NCBI RefSeq assembly: GCF_004634195.1
Contig: NZ_SKBP01000003.1
Coordinates: 124,001 to 188,000, forward strand
DNA: 64,000 nucleotides
DNA from: Flavobacterium salilacus subsp. salilacus
Lineage (GTDB): Bacteria > Bacteroidota > Bacteroidia > Flavobacteriales > Flavobacteriaceae
Direction of reading: 5' to 3'
The translations under genes were made by a program, and so were the position numbers. Below are positions 16,979 through 25,838 of this stretch, piece after piece (position 1 is the stretch's first letter; each line of letters begins with the position of its first letter). Under the pieces are notes generated by a model. The model was not told the origin of the DNA and searched no databases. It saw nothing but the letters and a program-made list of their open reading frames with translations.

Positions 16979-17689
16979 CTACTCTTTCATAGTGTGGTAA
17001 ACATTCATAACATCATCATCTTCCTCTATTTTTTCGAGTAGTTTCTCTACATCGGCTACTTGTTCTTCGGTAAGTTCTTTAGTAACTTGCGGAATTCTCT
17101 CGAAGCCCGAAGAAAGTATTTCTAATTCTCTGTTTTCCAATTCTTTTTGTATTGCTCCAAAGCTTTCAAACGGAGCATACATTAAAATCCCGTCTTCGTC
17201 AGCAAAAATTTCTTCTACACCAAAGTCAATCATTTCAAGCTCAAGCTCTTCTATATTCTGTCCTTCGGCAGGAATACGGAAGTTGCACGTGTGGTCGAAC
17301 ATAAACTCTACGGAGCCTTGTGTGCCCAACGTACCGTTACATTTATTAAAATAACTGCGTATGTTGGCTACGGTACGGTTGTTATTATCTGTTGCGGTTT
17401 CTATAAGTATGGCAATACCATGCGGTGCATAGCCTTCAAAAAGCACTTCTTTATAGCTTGCCGTGTCTTTATCAGATGCTTTTTTAATGGCACGCTCTAC
17501 ATTTTCCTTAGGCATATTGGCAGCCTTTGCATTTTGTATTACTGCCCTTAGTTTTGCGTTACTTTCGGGGTTTGGTCCACCTTCTTTAACTGCAATTACA
17601 ATATCTTTTCCTATTCGTGTAAACGTTTTGGCCATTGCCGACCAACGTTTCATTTTTCTGGCTTTTCTAAATTCGAACGCTCTTCCCAT
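16979..17689 (-). CDS. YebC/PmpR/TACO1-family protein
   Basis: A 236-aa soluble protein of the YebC family. The N-terminus MGRAFEFRKARKMKRWSAMAKTF, the IQNAKAANMPKENVERAI segment and the YAPHGIAILIETATDNNNRT segment define the three-domain fold. Members have been described as DNA-binding transcription regulators, and more recently as factors that help ribosomes through difficult peptide stretches. The sequence does not decide between these roles. It is a single-gene unit with a textbook Bacteroidota promoter upstream and a terminator downstream. Confidence 0.92.
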   Translation of the reverse strand: MGRAFEFRKARKMKRWSAMAKTFTRIGKDIVIAVKEGGPNPESNAKLRAVIQNAKAANMPKENVERAIKKASDKDTASYKEVLFEGYAPHGIAILIETATDNNNRTVANIRSYFNKCNGTLGTQGSVEFMFDHTCNFRIPAEGQNIEELELEMIDFGVEEIFADEDGILMYAPFESFGAIQKELENRELEILSSGFERIPQVTKELTEEQVADVEKLLEKIEEDDDVMNVYHTMKE

Positions 17690-17708
17690 ATTTTTTATGT
17701 TTGCAGCA

Positions 17709-17739
17709 CAAAAATAAACTTATTCATCGTTTTTTCAAA
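17709..17739 (-). promoter_or_regulatory. Promoter of yebC
   Basis: On the minus strand TTTG (17736-17739), a 19-base spacer and TATTTTTG (17709-17716) give a full match to the Bacteroidota housekeeping consensus. It is 20 bases upstream of the ATG and is the clearest promoter in the window. Confidence 0.65.
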
Positions 17740-17768
17740 AACAATTACAGTCGATTTTTGTAGTATTC

Positions 17769-19817
17769 CTACTGTATCTTTAGGTTTATAAGATCGTTTA
17801 TTACATTTACCCCTTCATATACAAAAAGGTTGGTTTTAAGCGAGTTTATTTTATATTCGTTTATACTTTTATAGAAATCATCGGTAGCTAAAATCGCTGT
17901 TTTATCAGATGCCGGCGCATTTATACCCAAATCATTTTCTTTATTGGCAAGTAGGTTTATTTCGCTCCATAGCGCGTCCATAGCATGAACATCGTCAAAA
18001 ACAGCATCGAAGGTTATAGGTAACGGAGTTTTATCTTTTTCATATAAAGCATCGATACGCTTGTTAATAGATTGTATAGAAATAAATGAGGTATCGGCAG
18101 CAACTCGTTTTTTACTCATGGCAATAACTTTATTCAGCGCTATATCCGGCATTTGCTTAAATTTCAGTTTTATATCGAGTGTGTCATTTTTCATAGCGGT
18201 AGGAAGGGTGCTTTCCCTTGGCAGAAACTTCTCAAAAAAGTCGGGCAGGGGTACATCCGGCACAATACCGCTATATTGGCTGCTTTTGCCTGTAACGCGG
18301 TAAAATTTATCTATGGTAACCTTCACAAAATCCGTATTCTTTTTCTCTTCATCCAGTGGTAATATGGTTTGCATACTGGCTTTACCCATAGTAGTATTGC
18401 CTACTATTATAGCTCGATTATAATCTTGCATAACGCCTGCAAAAAACTCGCTTGCCGAAGCCGAGAAGCTATTTACAAGCACTACCATAGGGCCGTCATA
18501 CAGCATACCGCGGTTGTAATCTTTTATAACATTGTTATAACTGTTCCTGCCGGCTATGATGGTAATAGGGCCAAAGTTAATAAACATGCCTGCCATGCTT
18601 ATTACCTCGTCCATAGAGCCGCCTCCGTTATACTGCAGGTCTATAATAAGACCTTGTATATTTTGTTTCTTCAATTTAAGCACTTCTTTGGCTACATCAT
18701 CTGCACAGCCTTTAAGGCTGGTATGGTCAAAAGCCGAATAGAAACTGGGTATTTTTATATATCCTATAGGGTTAACATCGCCCAGTATATAGCTATATAC
18801 ACTGTGATCTTCGGACTTCATTACTTTTTTTTCCAGTTTAACCAAATAAACAGTTCCGTCTTTTTTGCGCATTGTAAGCTCTACATCGCGGTAAGTATCC
18901 GAAAAAACGATGTCAATTATTGCCTCCATCGAAGCGCATGAAACGGTATGTTCAATATCATTAGCAGCCAGTTTTAAAATTTGGTCGCCTTTATCTATTT
19001 TGTAGGTTTTATAAGCAGGACCGCCGGGCACAATTTCCTCCACAATAATTTCTTCCTTTTCATTAAGGCTTACATATAGCCCCAAAGAATAATTTTCGGA
19101 AGAGATACCCGAAATAAAGCTGCTTTTTTCGCTATAATTAAAATAGGTAGAGTGAGGGTCGAAATAATTACAAAATACGGAGAAGAATCGGTTATACATG
19201 CTGTTGTTAAACCCCTCGGTAGGGTTTAGTAAAGCGTTTATTTTACATAAATAGGACTCTGTTATTTTGCTTTTCGACAGCGCACCCAGTTCGGGCAATA
19301 ATACTTTTAAAGAGTCTTTATTCTTACCCAGTTTGGCTATATCTTCCAGTATGTCAAAAGTTATTCGCTTACGGATAAAGTTCTTTATTTTATCTGCTTT
19401 CTTATTATAAGGAAAAGCTTTTTTGGAATAAAATATAGTATCGGCAGTAGTATAGGGCAGGTTGGTGGCTGTAAGTTCTTCTACTATAATTTTATTGCGG
19501 TTAAGCGCAGCTTGATAGATGGTTATAAAATCATCAAAAAACAAACAATCTTTGTTTTTTAAATAATCGTCCAGTTTATATTTATGCAGTGCCAGCTTGT
19601 CATAATCTTCCTGTAAAAACAGTATATGGTTATCATCAAGCTGTTCTATTACAGTATTAAAAACATAAACCGATAAACTGTCGTCTATCGGTTTAGGCTC
19701 AAAGTGGCGCGATTGCAGAACGTTGTTTATCTTAGAAAAAACATCGCACGCTCTTTCATGATGCTGCGCTTTCGCATTCAGCGAAAACAGTATAGCAAGT
19801 GCGATAATTTTTTTCAT
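17769..19817 (-). CDS. Periplasmic S41 C-terminal processing peptidase (Prc/Tsp type) with PDZ domain
   Basis: A 682-aa tail-specific protease. A signal peptide (MKKIIALAILFSLNAKAQ) is followed by an N-terminal helical domain to about 225. A PDZ domain spans about 240-330 (LGLYVSLNEKEEIIVEEIVPGGPAYK). The S41 core has LIIDLQYNGGGSMDEV, catalytic Ser454 in FSASASEFF, Asp465 in QDYNR and Lys479 in TTMGKASMQT. These spacings equal Ser430/Asp441/Lys455 of E. coli Prc. The long C-terminal extension corresponds to the Prc tail domain. It starts five bases after the gcvT stop, so the two share a transcript, although no functional link is obvious. Confidence 0.93.
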   Translation of the reverse strand: MKKIIALAILFSLNAKAQHHERACDVFSKINNVLQSRHFEPKPIDDSLSVYVFNTVIEQLDDNHILFLQEDYDKLALHKYKLDDYLKNKDCLFFDDFITIYQAALNRNKIIVEELTATNLPYTTADTIFYSKKAFPYNKKADKIKNFIRKRITFDILEDIAKLGKNKDSLKVLLPELGALSKSKITESYLCKINALLNPTEGFNNSMYNRFFSVFCNYFDPHSTYFNYSEKSSFISGISSENYSLGLYVSLNEKEEIIVEEIVPGGPAYKTYKIDKGDQILKLAANDIEHTVSCASMEAIIDIVFSDTYRDVELTMRKKDGTVYLVKLEKKVMKSEDHSVYSYILGDVNPIGYIKIPSFYSAFDHTSLKGCADDVAKEVLKLKKQNIQGLIIDLQYNGGGSMDEVISMAGMFINFGPITIIAGRNSYNNVIKDYNRGMLYDGPMVVLVNSFSASASEFFAGVMQDYNRAIIVGNTTMGKASMQTILPLDEEKKNTDFVKVTIDKFYRVTGKSSQYSGIVPDVPLPDFFEKFLPRESTLPTAMKNDTLDIKLKFKQMPDIALNKVIAMSKKRVAADTSFISIQSINKRIDALYEKDKTPLPITFDAVFDDVHAMDALWSEINLLANKENDLGINAPASDKTAILATDDFYKSINEYKINSLKTNLFVYEGVNVINDLINLKIQ

Positions 19818-19822
19818 AGGCG

Positions 19823-20905
19823 TTATTTTTTATAAAACGGGAGCTTTACCACCTTTGCAGGAATGTCATTCTTCCGAATCCTGATATATATTTCGCTGCC
19901 CTCAGCGGCATATTCAGTAGGTACATAGCCCATGCCTATACCTTTATTAAGCGATGGCGACATAGTACCCGATGTTACTATACCTATTACATTACCTTCT
20001 TTATCAGTAATTTCATAGTCATGCCTTGGTATTCCCCTTTCAGTCAGTTCAAAAGCTACCAGTTTGCGGGTTACACCTTCTTCTTTTTGCTTTTTAAGCG
20101 CTTCGGAGTTGGTAAAGTCTTTTGTAAATTTAGTTATCCAGCCCAGTCCCGCTTCCAGTGGCGATGTGGTATCGTTAATATCGTTACCATACAGGCAAAA
20201 GCCCATTTCCAGCCTTAAGGTATCACGCGCGGCAAGCCCTATAGGCTTAATACCGTAAGCCTTTCCGGCTTCAAAAACTTTATTCCATATTTGCTCAATC
20301 TCGCTGTTTTTGGCATATATTTCAAAACCACCACTACCGGTATAGCCTGTAGCCGATATAATAACATGCTCTATACCTGCAAAATCGGCTACTTCAAAAT
20401 GGTAATATTTTATAGCAGCAAGATCTACAGAGGTAAGCGACTGCATGGCCTCCATAGCCATAGGACCTTGTATGGCAAGTAACGAATAATCGTCTGATAT
20501 ATTACGCATTTCTGCGCCCATATCATTTTTACCCGAAATCCAGTTCCAGTCTTTCTCTATATTCGAGGCATTTACTACCAGTAAATACTGTTCCTCTTTA
20601 ATACGGTATATAATAAGGTCATCTACAATTCCGCCCACTTCATTTGGCATACAGGAGTATTGCGCACGACCTATGGTAAGCGTCGAAGCATCATTACTGC
20701 ATACTTTTTGTATCAAGGCAAGTGCATTAGGTCCTGAAAGCAGAAATTCGCCCATGTGCGATACATCAAAAACACCAACACCGTTTCTTACGGTTTCGTG
20801 TTCAACAGTTACTCCTTCATATTGTACAGGCATATTGTAGCCTGCAAACGGAACCATTTTAGCTCCCAGTGCTTCGTGAATGTGCGTAAGCGCAGTATTT
20901 TTCAT
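19823..20905 (-). CDS. gcvT: Aminomethyltransferase, glycine cleavage system T protein
   Basis: A 360-aa folate enzyme that takes the aminomethyl group from lipoylated H protein, releasing ammonia and giving methylene-tetrahydrofolate. Hallmarks are [26 protein letters not shown], the folate region [33 protein letters not shown] with [13 protein letters not shown], and the C-terminal [19 protein letters not shown]. The catalytic Asp is in SHMGEF-NDAST-type context near residue 95. Genes for the P and H proteins are not in the window. It leads a two-gene operon with the S41 protease. Confidence 0.96.
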   Translation of the reverse strand: MKNTALTHIHEALGAKMVPFAGYNMPVQYEGVTVEHETVRNGVGVFDVSHMGEFLLSGPNALALIQKVCSNDASTLTIGRAQYSCMPNEVGGIVDDLIIYRIKEEQYLLVVNASNIEKDWNWISGKNDMGAEMRNISDDYSLLAIQGPMAMEAMQSLTSVDLAAIKYYHFEVADFAGIEHVIISATGYTGSGGFEIYAKNSEIEQIWNKVFEAGKAYGIKPIGLAARDTLRLEMGFCLYGNDINDTTSPLEAGLGWITKFTKDFTNSEALKKQKEEGVTRKLVAFELTERGIPRHDYEITDKEGNVIGIVTSGTMSPSLNKGIGMGYVPTEYAAEGSEIYIRIRKNDIPAKVVKLPFYKK

Positions 20906-21068
20906 TGCGTTTGTTTATAATTGTGTTTGATGATGCTAAATTATTGAAAAACTTACTTTAAAAATAATGAATGGTTGATAATATTTAATAGAATGGTATA
21001 AAATCAGTTTAAAAACCTTGTAATCCTGATTTTATGTAATAATTTTATACAATCAATTCCACACCACC

Positions 21069-22562
21069 ATGAAAATTTTTGGAGCTGCCGAAGTGAGGAA
21101 AGCAGACGAACTTACCTTACATAACCAGCAAATAACCTCAACGGATTTAATGGAGCGTGCTGCTACACAAGCCTATTTATGGTTAAAAATTAAATTTCCT
21201 GATAAAGAAACCCTGTTTCATGTTTTTTGCGGTCAGGGTAATAATGGCGGTGACGGTTTAGTAATAGCCCGCTTATTGAAACAAGATAACTATCATGTGG
21301 TGCTTGATATCATAGAAAGTGCAGGGAAACCTTCTGCAGATTTTTCCATCAACCTGGATAAGGCTAAAGAGGCAGGGATAACAAATAACCACAAAAAAGA
21401 ATACCAATATACTAAAGGGGAATTAGTTATTATAGATGCTATATTCGGGATAGGGCTTACTCGTGAGCCTGATGATGCAGTAAAAACAACTATTAATGAA
21501 ATTAATAACAACAGTTCTGCAACTGTAGTATCAATAGATGTTCCTTCCGGGATGTTTCTGGACAGGAAAACCGAAATAGCGGTACAAGCAGATTATTTAC
21601 TTACGTTTCAGTTTCCTAAACTCGCATTTTATTTACCCGACAATTATAAATATTGTACCATTATTGAAATATTAGATATCGGGCTGGACAAACAATTTTT
21701 AAAAGACACTCCCTCTGATTATTACCTTACCGATAGGGCAGAAGCCATAAAAAGATTTAAACCCTTATTGCCCTATGCCCACAAAGGCACACAGGGGCAT
21801 GCGCTGATAATAGGAGGTAGCTATGGCAAGATTGGGGCTGCGTGCCTTTCGGCTAAAGCAGCTTTAAAAACAGGTTGTGGACTGGTTACGGCATATATAC
21901 CCGAATGCGGATATAATATTATGCAAACCTACCTGCCGGAAGCAATGGTACTGACAGAGGGTGAAAAACATTTGCATAATATAAATTTTGACATAAAACC
22001 AAATGCTGTAGGCATTGGTATGGGAGTAGGGCAGCACCCTGAAACACAGACTGCCCTGTACAATTTTCTCAAAAATAATACTGCGCCGTTAGTAATAGAT
22101 GCCGATGCGCTTAATATCCTTTCAGCAAATAAAGAGTGGCTTAAACTCTTGCCCGAAAATACAATACTAACTCCGCACCCTAAAGAACTGGAAAGGCTTA
22201 TGGGGAGTTGGGAAAATGATTTTGATAAGTTGGAAAAACTCAAGCTTTTTTCTATACAACACAAGGTTATTGTAGTGGCAAAAGATGCCCGTACCCTTGT
22301 GGTACAGGGGGATAAGGTTTGCATAAACGCGAGCGGTAATGCAGCTTTGGCAACAGGTGGTAGCGGCGATGTATTGGCAGGCATTATCACATCACTTGTA
22401 GCGCAGGGATATGCCCCTGTTGATGCTGCTGTTTTTGGGGTTTATTTGCACGGATTAACAGCCGATATTGCGGTTAAAGAAATTAGCGCCCAGACGTTTA
22501 CAGCATCAGATATTGTTGAATATCTGAGCAAAGCCTATAATAATATTGCGGCAGAGTACTAA
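21069..22562 (+). CDS. nnr: Bifunctional NAD(P)H-hydrate epimerase / ADP-dependent NAD(P)H-hydrate dehydratase
   Basis: A fused repair enzyme for damaged nicotinamide cofactors, 497 aa. The N-terminal half (about 1-215) is the YjeF_N epimerase: DLMERAATQAYLWL, FCGQGNNGGDGLVIARLL, and SIDVPSGM with the catalytic Asp. The C-terminal half (about 225-495) is the ribokinase-like dehydratase: HKGTQGHALIIGGSYGKIGAA, IDADALNIL, LTPHPKELERLMG and GNAALATGGSGDVLAGII. It is a single gene between divergent gcvT and hutH on the same strand, with 76 bases to hutH. Confidence 0.95.
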   Translation: MKIFGAAEVRKADELTLHNQQITSTDLMERAATQAYLWLKIKFPDKETLFHVFCGQGNNGGDGLVIARLLKQDNYHVVLDIIESAGKPSADFSINLDKAKEAGITNNHKKEYQYTKGELVIIDAIFGIGLTREPDDAVKTTINEINNNSSATVVSIDVPSGMFLDRKTEIAVQADYLLTFQFPKLAFYLPDNYKYCTIIEILDIGLDKQFLKDTPSDYYLTDRAEAIKRFKPLLPYAHKGTQGHALIIGGSYGKIGAACLSAKAALKTGCGLVTAYIPECGYNIMQTYLPEAMVLTEGEKHLHNINFDIKPNAVGIGMGVGQHPETQTALYNFLKNNTAPLVIDADALNILSANKEWLKLLPENTILTPHPKELERLMGSWENDFDKLEKLKLFSIQHKVIVVAKDARTLVVQGDKVCINASGNAALATGGSGDVLAGIITSLVAQGYAPVDAAVFGVYLHGLTADIAVKEISAQTFTASDIVEYLSKAYNNIAAEY

Positions 22563-22638
22563 TTAAATGAAAAATTCACAAAAAAGTTGTTTTTTAATTA
22601 AGGAATAGTGAATTTTGCCCTTTTAAACACTTCTTAAA

Positions 22639-24147
22639 ATGGAAACCACACACTATATAAGCTCCGATATATTATCCCTCGAAATTGTACAGGATATCCT
22701 CTCTCAGGATAAAAAACTTGCCCTCTCTGAAGAAGCCAGGATAAACATCCAGAAGTGCCGTACCTACCTTGATGATAAAATGAAAGAACATGATGAGCCT
22801 ATTTATGGTATAAATACCGGGTTTGGCTCGCTGTGTGATGTAAAAATATCAAATACAGATCTTTCTAAACTGCAAGAAAATTTGGTAAAATCGCACGCTT
22901 GTGGTACAGGTGACGAAGTGCCGGAAGCTATTGTAAAAATAATGTTGCTGCTGAAAATACAATCGTTAAGCTACGGTCATTCAGGAGTACAGTTGCAAAC
23001 CGTAGAACGATTAATCGAGTTTTATAACAATAACATACTGCCTGTAGTTTATACGTTAGGCTCGCTTGGTGCATCGGGCGATCTTGCTCCATTGGCGCAT
23101 CTGTCGCTACCACTATTAGGCGAAGGAGAAGTTTATGCTGATGGTTTCCGCCAACCGGCTCATAAAGTATTGGAAAAAATGGGATGGGCACCTATAGTGT
23201 TACAATCTAAAGAAGGACTTGCCCTGCTGAACGGTACACAGTTTATGGCTGCCTATGGTGTGTATATATTGCTTAAATCTACCAAGTACTGCTATTTAGC
23301 CGATTTAATAGGAGCAGTATCTTTAGAAGGGTTTGACGGTCGTATCGAACCGTTTAATGAACTGATACACATGGTACGACCGCACAAAGGACAAATAATT
23401 ACCGCAAGACGTTTTAATGAACTACTGGAAGACAGCGAAATTATTGCCCAGCCTAAAAAACACGTGCAAGACCCTTATTCTTTCCGTTGCATACCGCAGG
23501 TGCATGGTGCTACTAAGGACACTATTGATTATGTGAAAAAAGTATTCCGTACCGAAATTAACTCTGTTACCGATAATCCGAATATATTTATAGAAAGTGA
23601 CGAAATTATATCGGGAGGTAATTTTCACGGACAGCCTTTGGCATTAACACTTGACTTTTTGGGTATTGCGCTTGCCGAATTGGGAAGTATATCCGAAAGA
23701 CGTACGTATCAGCTTATTTCAGGATTGCGTGGATTACCACCGTTCCTGATAGCTAACCCCGGATTGAATTCAGGGTTTATGATACCGCAATATACCGCAG
23801 CCAGTATTGTGAGCCAAAACAAACAACTTGCCACACCGGCAAGTATAGACAGCATAGTATCGTCTAACGGGCAGGAAGACCACGTGAGCATGGGGGCAAA
23901 TGCGGCGACTAAAACCCTTAGAATTATTGAAAACTTAGAGCGTATACTTGCCATAGAGCTTATGAATGCCTCGCAGGCGCTGGAGTTTAGGCGACCGCTT
24001 AAATCGAGCGAGTTTATAGAGATGTTTGTAAAATCATATCGTGAAGAAGTACCCCTGTTAGAAGAGGATAGAATATTGCATTATGATATAGAAAACACAA
24101 TAGCTTTTCTTAACAATATAGAAATTGATGATAGCGTATTTGAATAA
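22639..24147 (+). CDS. hutH: Histidine ammonia-lyase (aromatic amino acid lyase family)
   Basis: Converts histidine to urocanate and ammonia; 502 aa. The self-forming MIO cofactor triad Ala145-Ser146-Gly147 is in LGSLGASGDLAPLAHL. Other family signatures are YGINTGFGSL, the loop RCIPQVHGATKD, VTDNPNIF and NGQEDHVSMGANAA. The selectivity region reads NLVKSHACGTGDE; the Ser-His pair there favours histidine over tyrosine or phenylalanine. No hutU, hutI or hutG lies nearby, unlike classical hut operons, so the pathway genes must be elsewhere. A MITE-like repeat follows directly. Confidence 0.88.
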   Translation: METTHYISSDILSLEIVQDILSQDKKLALSEEARINIQKCRTYLDDKMKEHDEPIYGINTGFGSLCDVKISNTDLSKLQENLVKSHACGTGDEVPEAIVKIMLLLKIQSLSYGHSGVQLQTVERLIEFYNNNILPVVYTLGSLGASGDLAPLAHLSLPLLGEGEVYADGFRQPAHKVLEKMGWAPIVLQSKEGLALLNGTQFMAAYGVYILLKSTKYCYLADLIGAVSLEGFDGRIEPFNELIHMVRPHKGQIITARRFNELLEDSEIIAQPKKHVQDPYSFRCIPQVHGATKDTIDYVKKVFRTEINSVTDNPNIFIESDEIISGGNFHGQPLALTLDFLGIALAELGSISERRTYQLISGLRGLPPFLIANPGLNSGFMIPQYTAASIVSQNKQLATPASIDSIVSSNGQEDHVSMGANAATKTLRIIENLERILAIELMNASQALEFRRPLKSSEFIEMFVKSYREEVPLLEEDRILHYDIENTIAFLNNIEIDDSVFE

Positions 24148-24153
24148 ATAAAA

Positions 24154-24288
24154 AGGAGTTGTCTCAAAAGTGTCATTCTGAACGCAATGTAATGGAGTGA
24201 AGAATCTCAATTGTTTGATAAACAAGAGATTCTTCCTTCGTCAGAATGACAAAAATAGTTGTTTAAGCACTTTTTAGACAGCCTCTTT
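24154..24288. mobile_element. MITE-like palindromic element (about 135 bp)
   Basis: Terminal inverted repeats read GAGTTGTCTCAAAAGTG on the left and CACTTTTTAGACAGCCTC on the right. Inside are GTCATTCTG (24172-24180) pairing with CAGAATGAC (24242-24250), and GAAGAATCTC (24199-24208) pairing with GAGATTCTTC (24225-24234). It has no coding capacity. The terminal GAGGCTGTCT-AAAAGT pattern resembles ends of transposons seen in several phyla, so it is probably a non-autonomous derivative. No target duplication is obvious. Its right end lies inside the GNAT gene and supplies that gene's stop codon. Confidence 0.65.
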
Positions 24289-24837
24289 TTTTATGGAGTA
24301 TTTATACTCATTCTTCAGCAGGCTGTACATGATGGAATCTTCCATTGTTCCGTCCACATTATAATGCTCCCGTAAACGCCCTTCATAAACAAATCCGTTT
24401 TTTTGTAACAGTTTAAGCGAAGGCTCGTTATACTCGGCTATCAATGCTTCAACCCTGTGCAGTTGCATAATTTCAAAACCGTATTTTAAAACAGCGGCAA
24501 GAGCCTCGCTCATATATCCTTTTCTTTTATGGCTGTCATCGTTGATGCTGTAACCTATTTCGGCGCGGCTGTGTTTAGGATACCATGTATGGAAACCACA
24601 CCAGCCTACAGCGGTTCCTGTTGCTTTCTCTGTAAGCACAAAATTGACAAAAGTGCGGTTATAAGTTACTATTCCTTTGCTGTAATTATCTTTTTCTTTA
24701 GCAAAGTCTTCATCAGTAGCAGTGCCGAGAAACTGTTTTATATCCTCATCGTTTAAATTTGTGAACAAATAATTATAAATTTCAGGCGTCAGCTTTTTAA
24801 GCACCAGTCTTTCGGTTATTATTTCATCAACTTGCAT
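24274..24837 (-). CDS. GNAT N-acetyltransferase, RimJ/RimL type
   Basis: A 187-aa acetyl-CoA-dependent acetyltransferase. I start at ATG 24835-24837, which leaves 10 bases after the upstream gene; the longer frame would overlap that gene. The opening ITERLVLKKL, the AcCoA-binding region EIGYSINDDSHKRKGYMSEAL and the final NEPSLKLLQKNGFVYEGRLREH are typical of the RimJ/RimL group that acetylates ribosomal proteins or small amines. The last residues KKEAV and the stop are encoded by the inverted repeat of the neighbouring MITE-like element, so the native C-terminus has probably changed. It is the last gene of a five-gene run. Confidence 0.85.
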   Translation of the reverse strand: MQVDEIITERLVLKKLTPEIYNYLFTNLNDEDIKQFLGTATDEDFAKEKDNYSKGIVTYNRTFVNFVLTEKATGTAVGWCGFHTWYPKHSRAEIGYSINDDSHKRKGYMSEALAAVLKYGFEIMQLHRVEALIAEYNEPSLKLLQKNGFVYEGRLREHYNVDGTMEDSIMYSLLKNEYKYSIKKEAV

Positions 24838-24847
24838 GGCTTTAATG

Positions 24848-25246
24848 TTATTTGTCTTTGGCAATAAAAACCTCATCCCTGCGCTTAAATTTGGGGCTGT
24901 TTGCCACACGTACAAGTTGTACATAAGAACTATCAGTTGCCGGGATTATTTTTACGGTCATAGTGCCCAGCTTGAGTACCTCTTTGTTTTTTTGTACGGT
25001 AGTTGCGGTAGGAGTAAGGGTATAGGTACAACTGTCAACCCATTTAATGGCAAAGTGATATTCTTCCTGAGTGTTCTCTATTTTTTCTGTTTGTTCGTTA
25101 TCTTTACGGGTAATGATGCATACTTTTCCGGACTCTTTATCCGTAAACTTAAAAGTACCGTTTCTAAAATCTGTACAGTTACTTTGGCTGTACCCGTAAA
25201 AGCAACTTGTAAGTATGCAGATATATAGAGTAATTTTTAGCTTCAT
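24848..25246 (-). CDS. Small exported protein of unknown function
   Basis: A 132-aa protein I cannot place. The start MKLKITLYICILTSCFYGYSQ is a signal peptide. The mature part is beta-rich with Cys in SNCTDF, KVCIIT and DSCTYTL, suggesting disulfides. The pattern CTDFRNGTFKFTD followed by RKDNEQTE resembles small Bacteroidota secreted proteins that begin with C-x-x-F-x-x-G-x-F. Four bases separate it from the GldL-like gene upstream, so it belongs to the operon. Its paralogue-like look to the protein at 49097 (signal peptide, early NC, small beta domain) is weak. Confidence 0.75.
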   Translation of the reverse strand: MKLKITLYICILTSCFYGYSQSNCTDFRNGTFKFTDKESGKVCIITRKDNEQTEKIENTQEEYHFAIKWVDSCTYTLTPTATTVQKNKEVLKLGTMTVKIIPATDSSYVQLVRVANSPKFKRRDEVFIAKDK

Positions 25247-25250
25247 TAAC

Positions 25251-25448
25251 TTACTTATTTAAGAAATCAACTGTATTTCTTTCTCGTACTATTTTAATTA
25301 TAAATAGTAGTATTGCGAGTGCTTTACCTCCCATACCTATAGTCAGCATAATACTCGCATAGGGCCAGTGCATCAATTTAAATAATGCCCCGATAACGAG
25401 TATTGTAAACGAGATAAGGAATACTATAATAATATGCCAGTTTTTCAT
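25251..25448 (-). CDS. 65-residue two-helix membrane protein resembling the GldL N-terminus
   Basis: A very small inner-membrane protein with two hydrophobic helices (about 5-23 and 31-52). The joining region IGALFKLMHWPYASIMLTIGM reads like the first membrane hairpin of GldL, the stator component of the gliding/type IX secretion motor. Lys24 aligns with the conserved membrane lysine of GldL (K27 as I recall the F. johnsoniae numbering). The GldL glutamate in TEAL of helix 2 is replaced by Lys42 in GKAL, so proton conduction of the GldL type is unlikely. The long GldL periplasmic part is absent. It sits 12 bases after the DUF1304 gene. Function unknown. Confidence 0.7.
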   Translation of the reverse strand: MKNWHIIIVFLISFTILVIGALFKLMHWPYASIMLTIGMGGKALAILLFIIKIVRERNTVDFLNK

Positions 25449-25460
25449 AACTTCTATTTT

Positions 25461-25823
25461 TTATAAAATATAAATCGAAAGCAATCCTGCCAAAGCAGGC
25501 ACTGCCTGTACATACAATATTGTTTTTTGCACGGTAGCCGCGCCATATATTCCTGCTATGGCAACACAGCATAAAAAGAAGGTAGCCACATGGATGCTCC
25601 AAGCAGCATCTGTAATACATAACGACCAGATTAGCCCTGCGGCTAAAAAGCCGTTATACAACCCCTGGTTGGCAGCCATAGGTTTGGTAGGTGCAAACAA
25701 TTCGGGCGGAAATTTCCTGAAAACTTTTTTAGCCCTTGTCATCCAGCCAAACATTTCCAGCCATAGTATATAAATATGTACAACGGCTATAAGGGCAATG
25801 ATTATTTGAGATAATAGCGTCAT
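25461..25823 (-). CDS. DUF1304 family membrane protein
   Basis: A 120-aa protein with four predicted membrane helices. The family signature is visible: HIYILWLEMFGWMTRAKKVFRKFP near the first loop and MAANQGLYNGFLAAGLIWSL before the second helix. The glycine/alanine-rich helix with ATVQKTILYVQAVPALAGL closes it. The family has no established function. It follows the RimB-RimK gene by 15 bases and precedes the GldL-like gene by 12, so it is co-transcribed. Confidence 0.85.
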   Translation of the reverse strand: MTLLSQIIIALIAVVHIYILWLEMFGWMTRAKKVFRKFPPELFAPTKPMAANQGLYNGFLAAGLIWSLCITDAAWSIHVATFFLCCVAIAGIYGAATVQKTILYVQAVPALAGLLSIYIL

Positions 25824-25838
25824 GAGCTACAACTATTT

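Noticed and set aside
18369..18941. 190-codon plus-strand frame inside the S41 protease gene
   Set aside because: Antisense of conserved catalytic sequence; composition biased to His, Tyr and Ile without a protein pattern.
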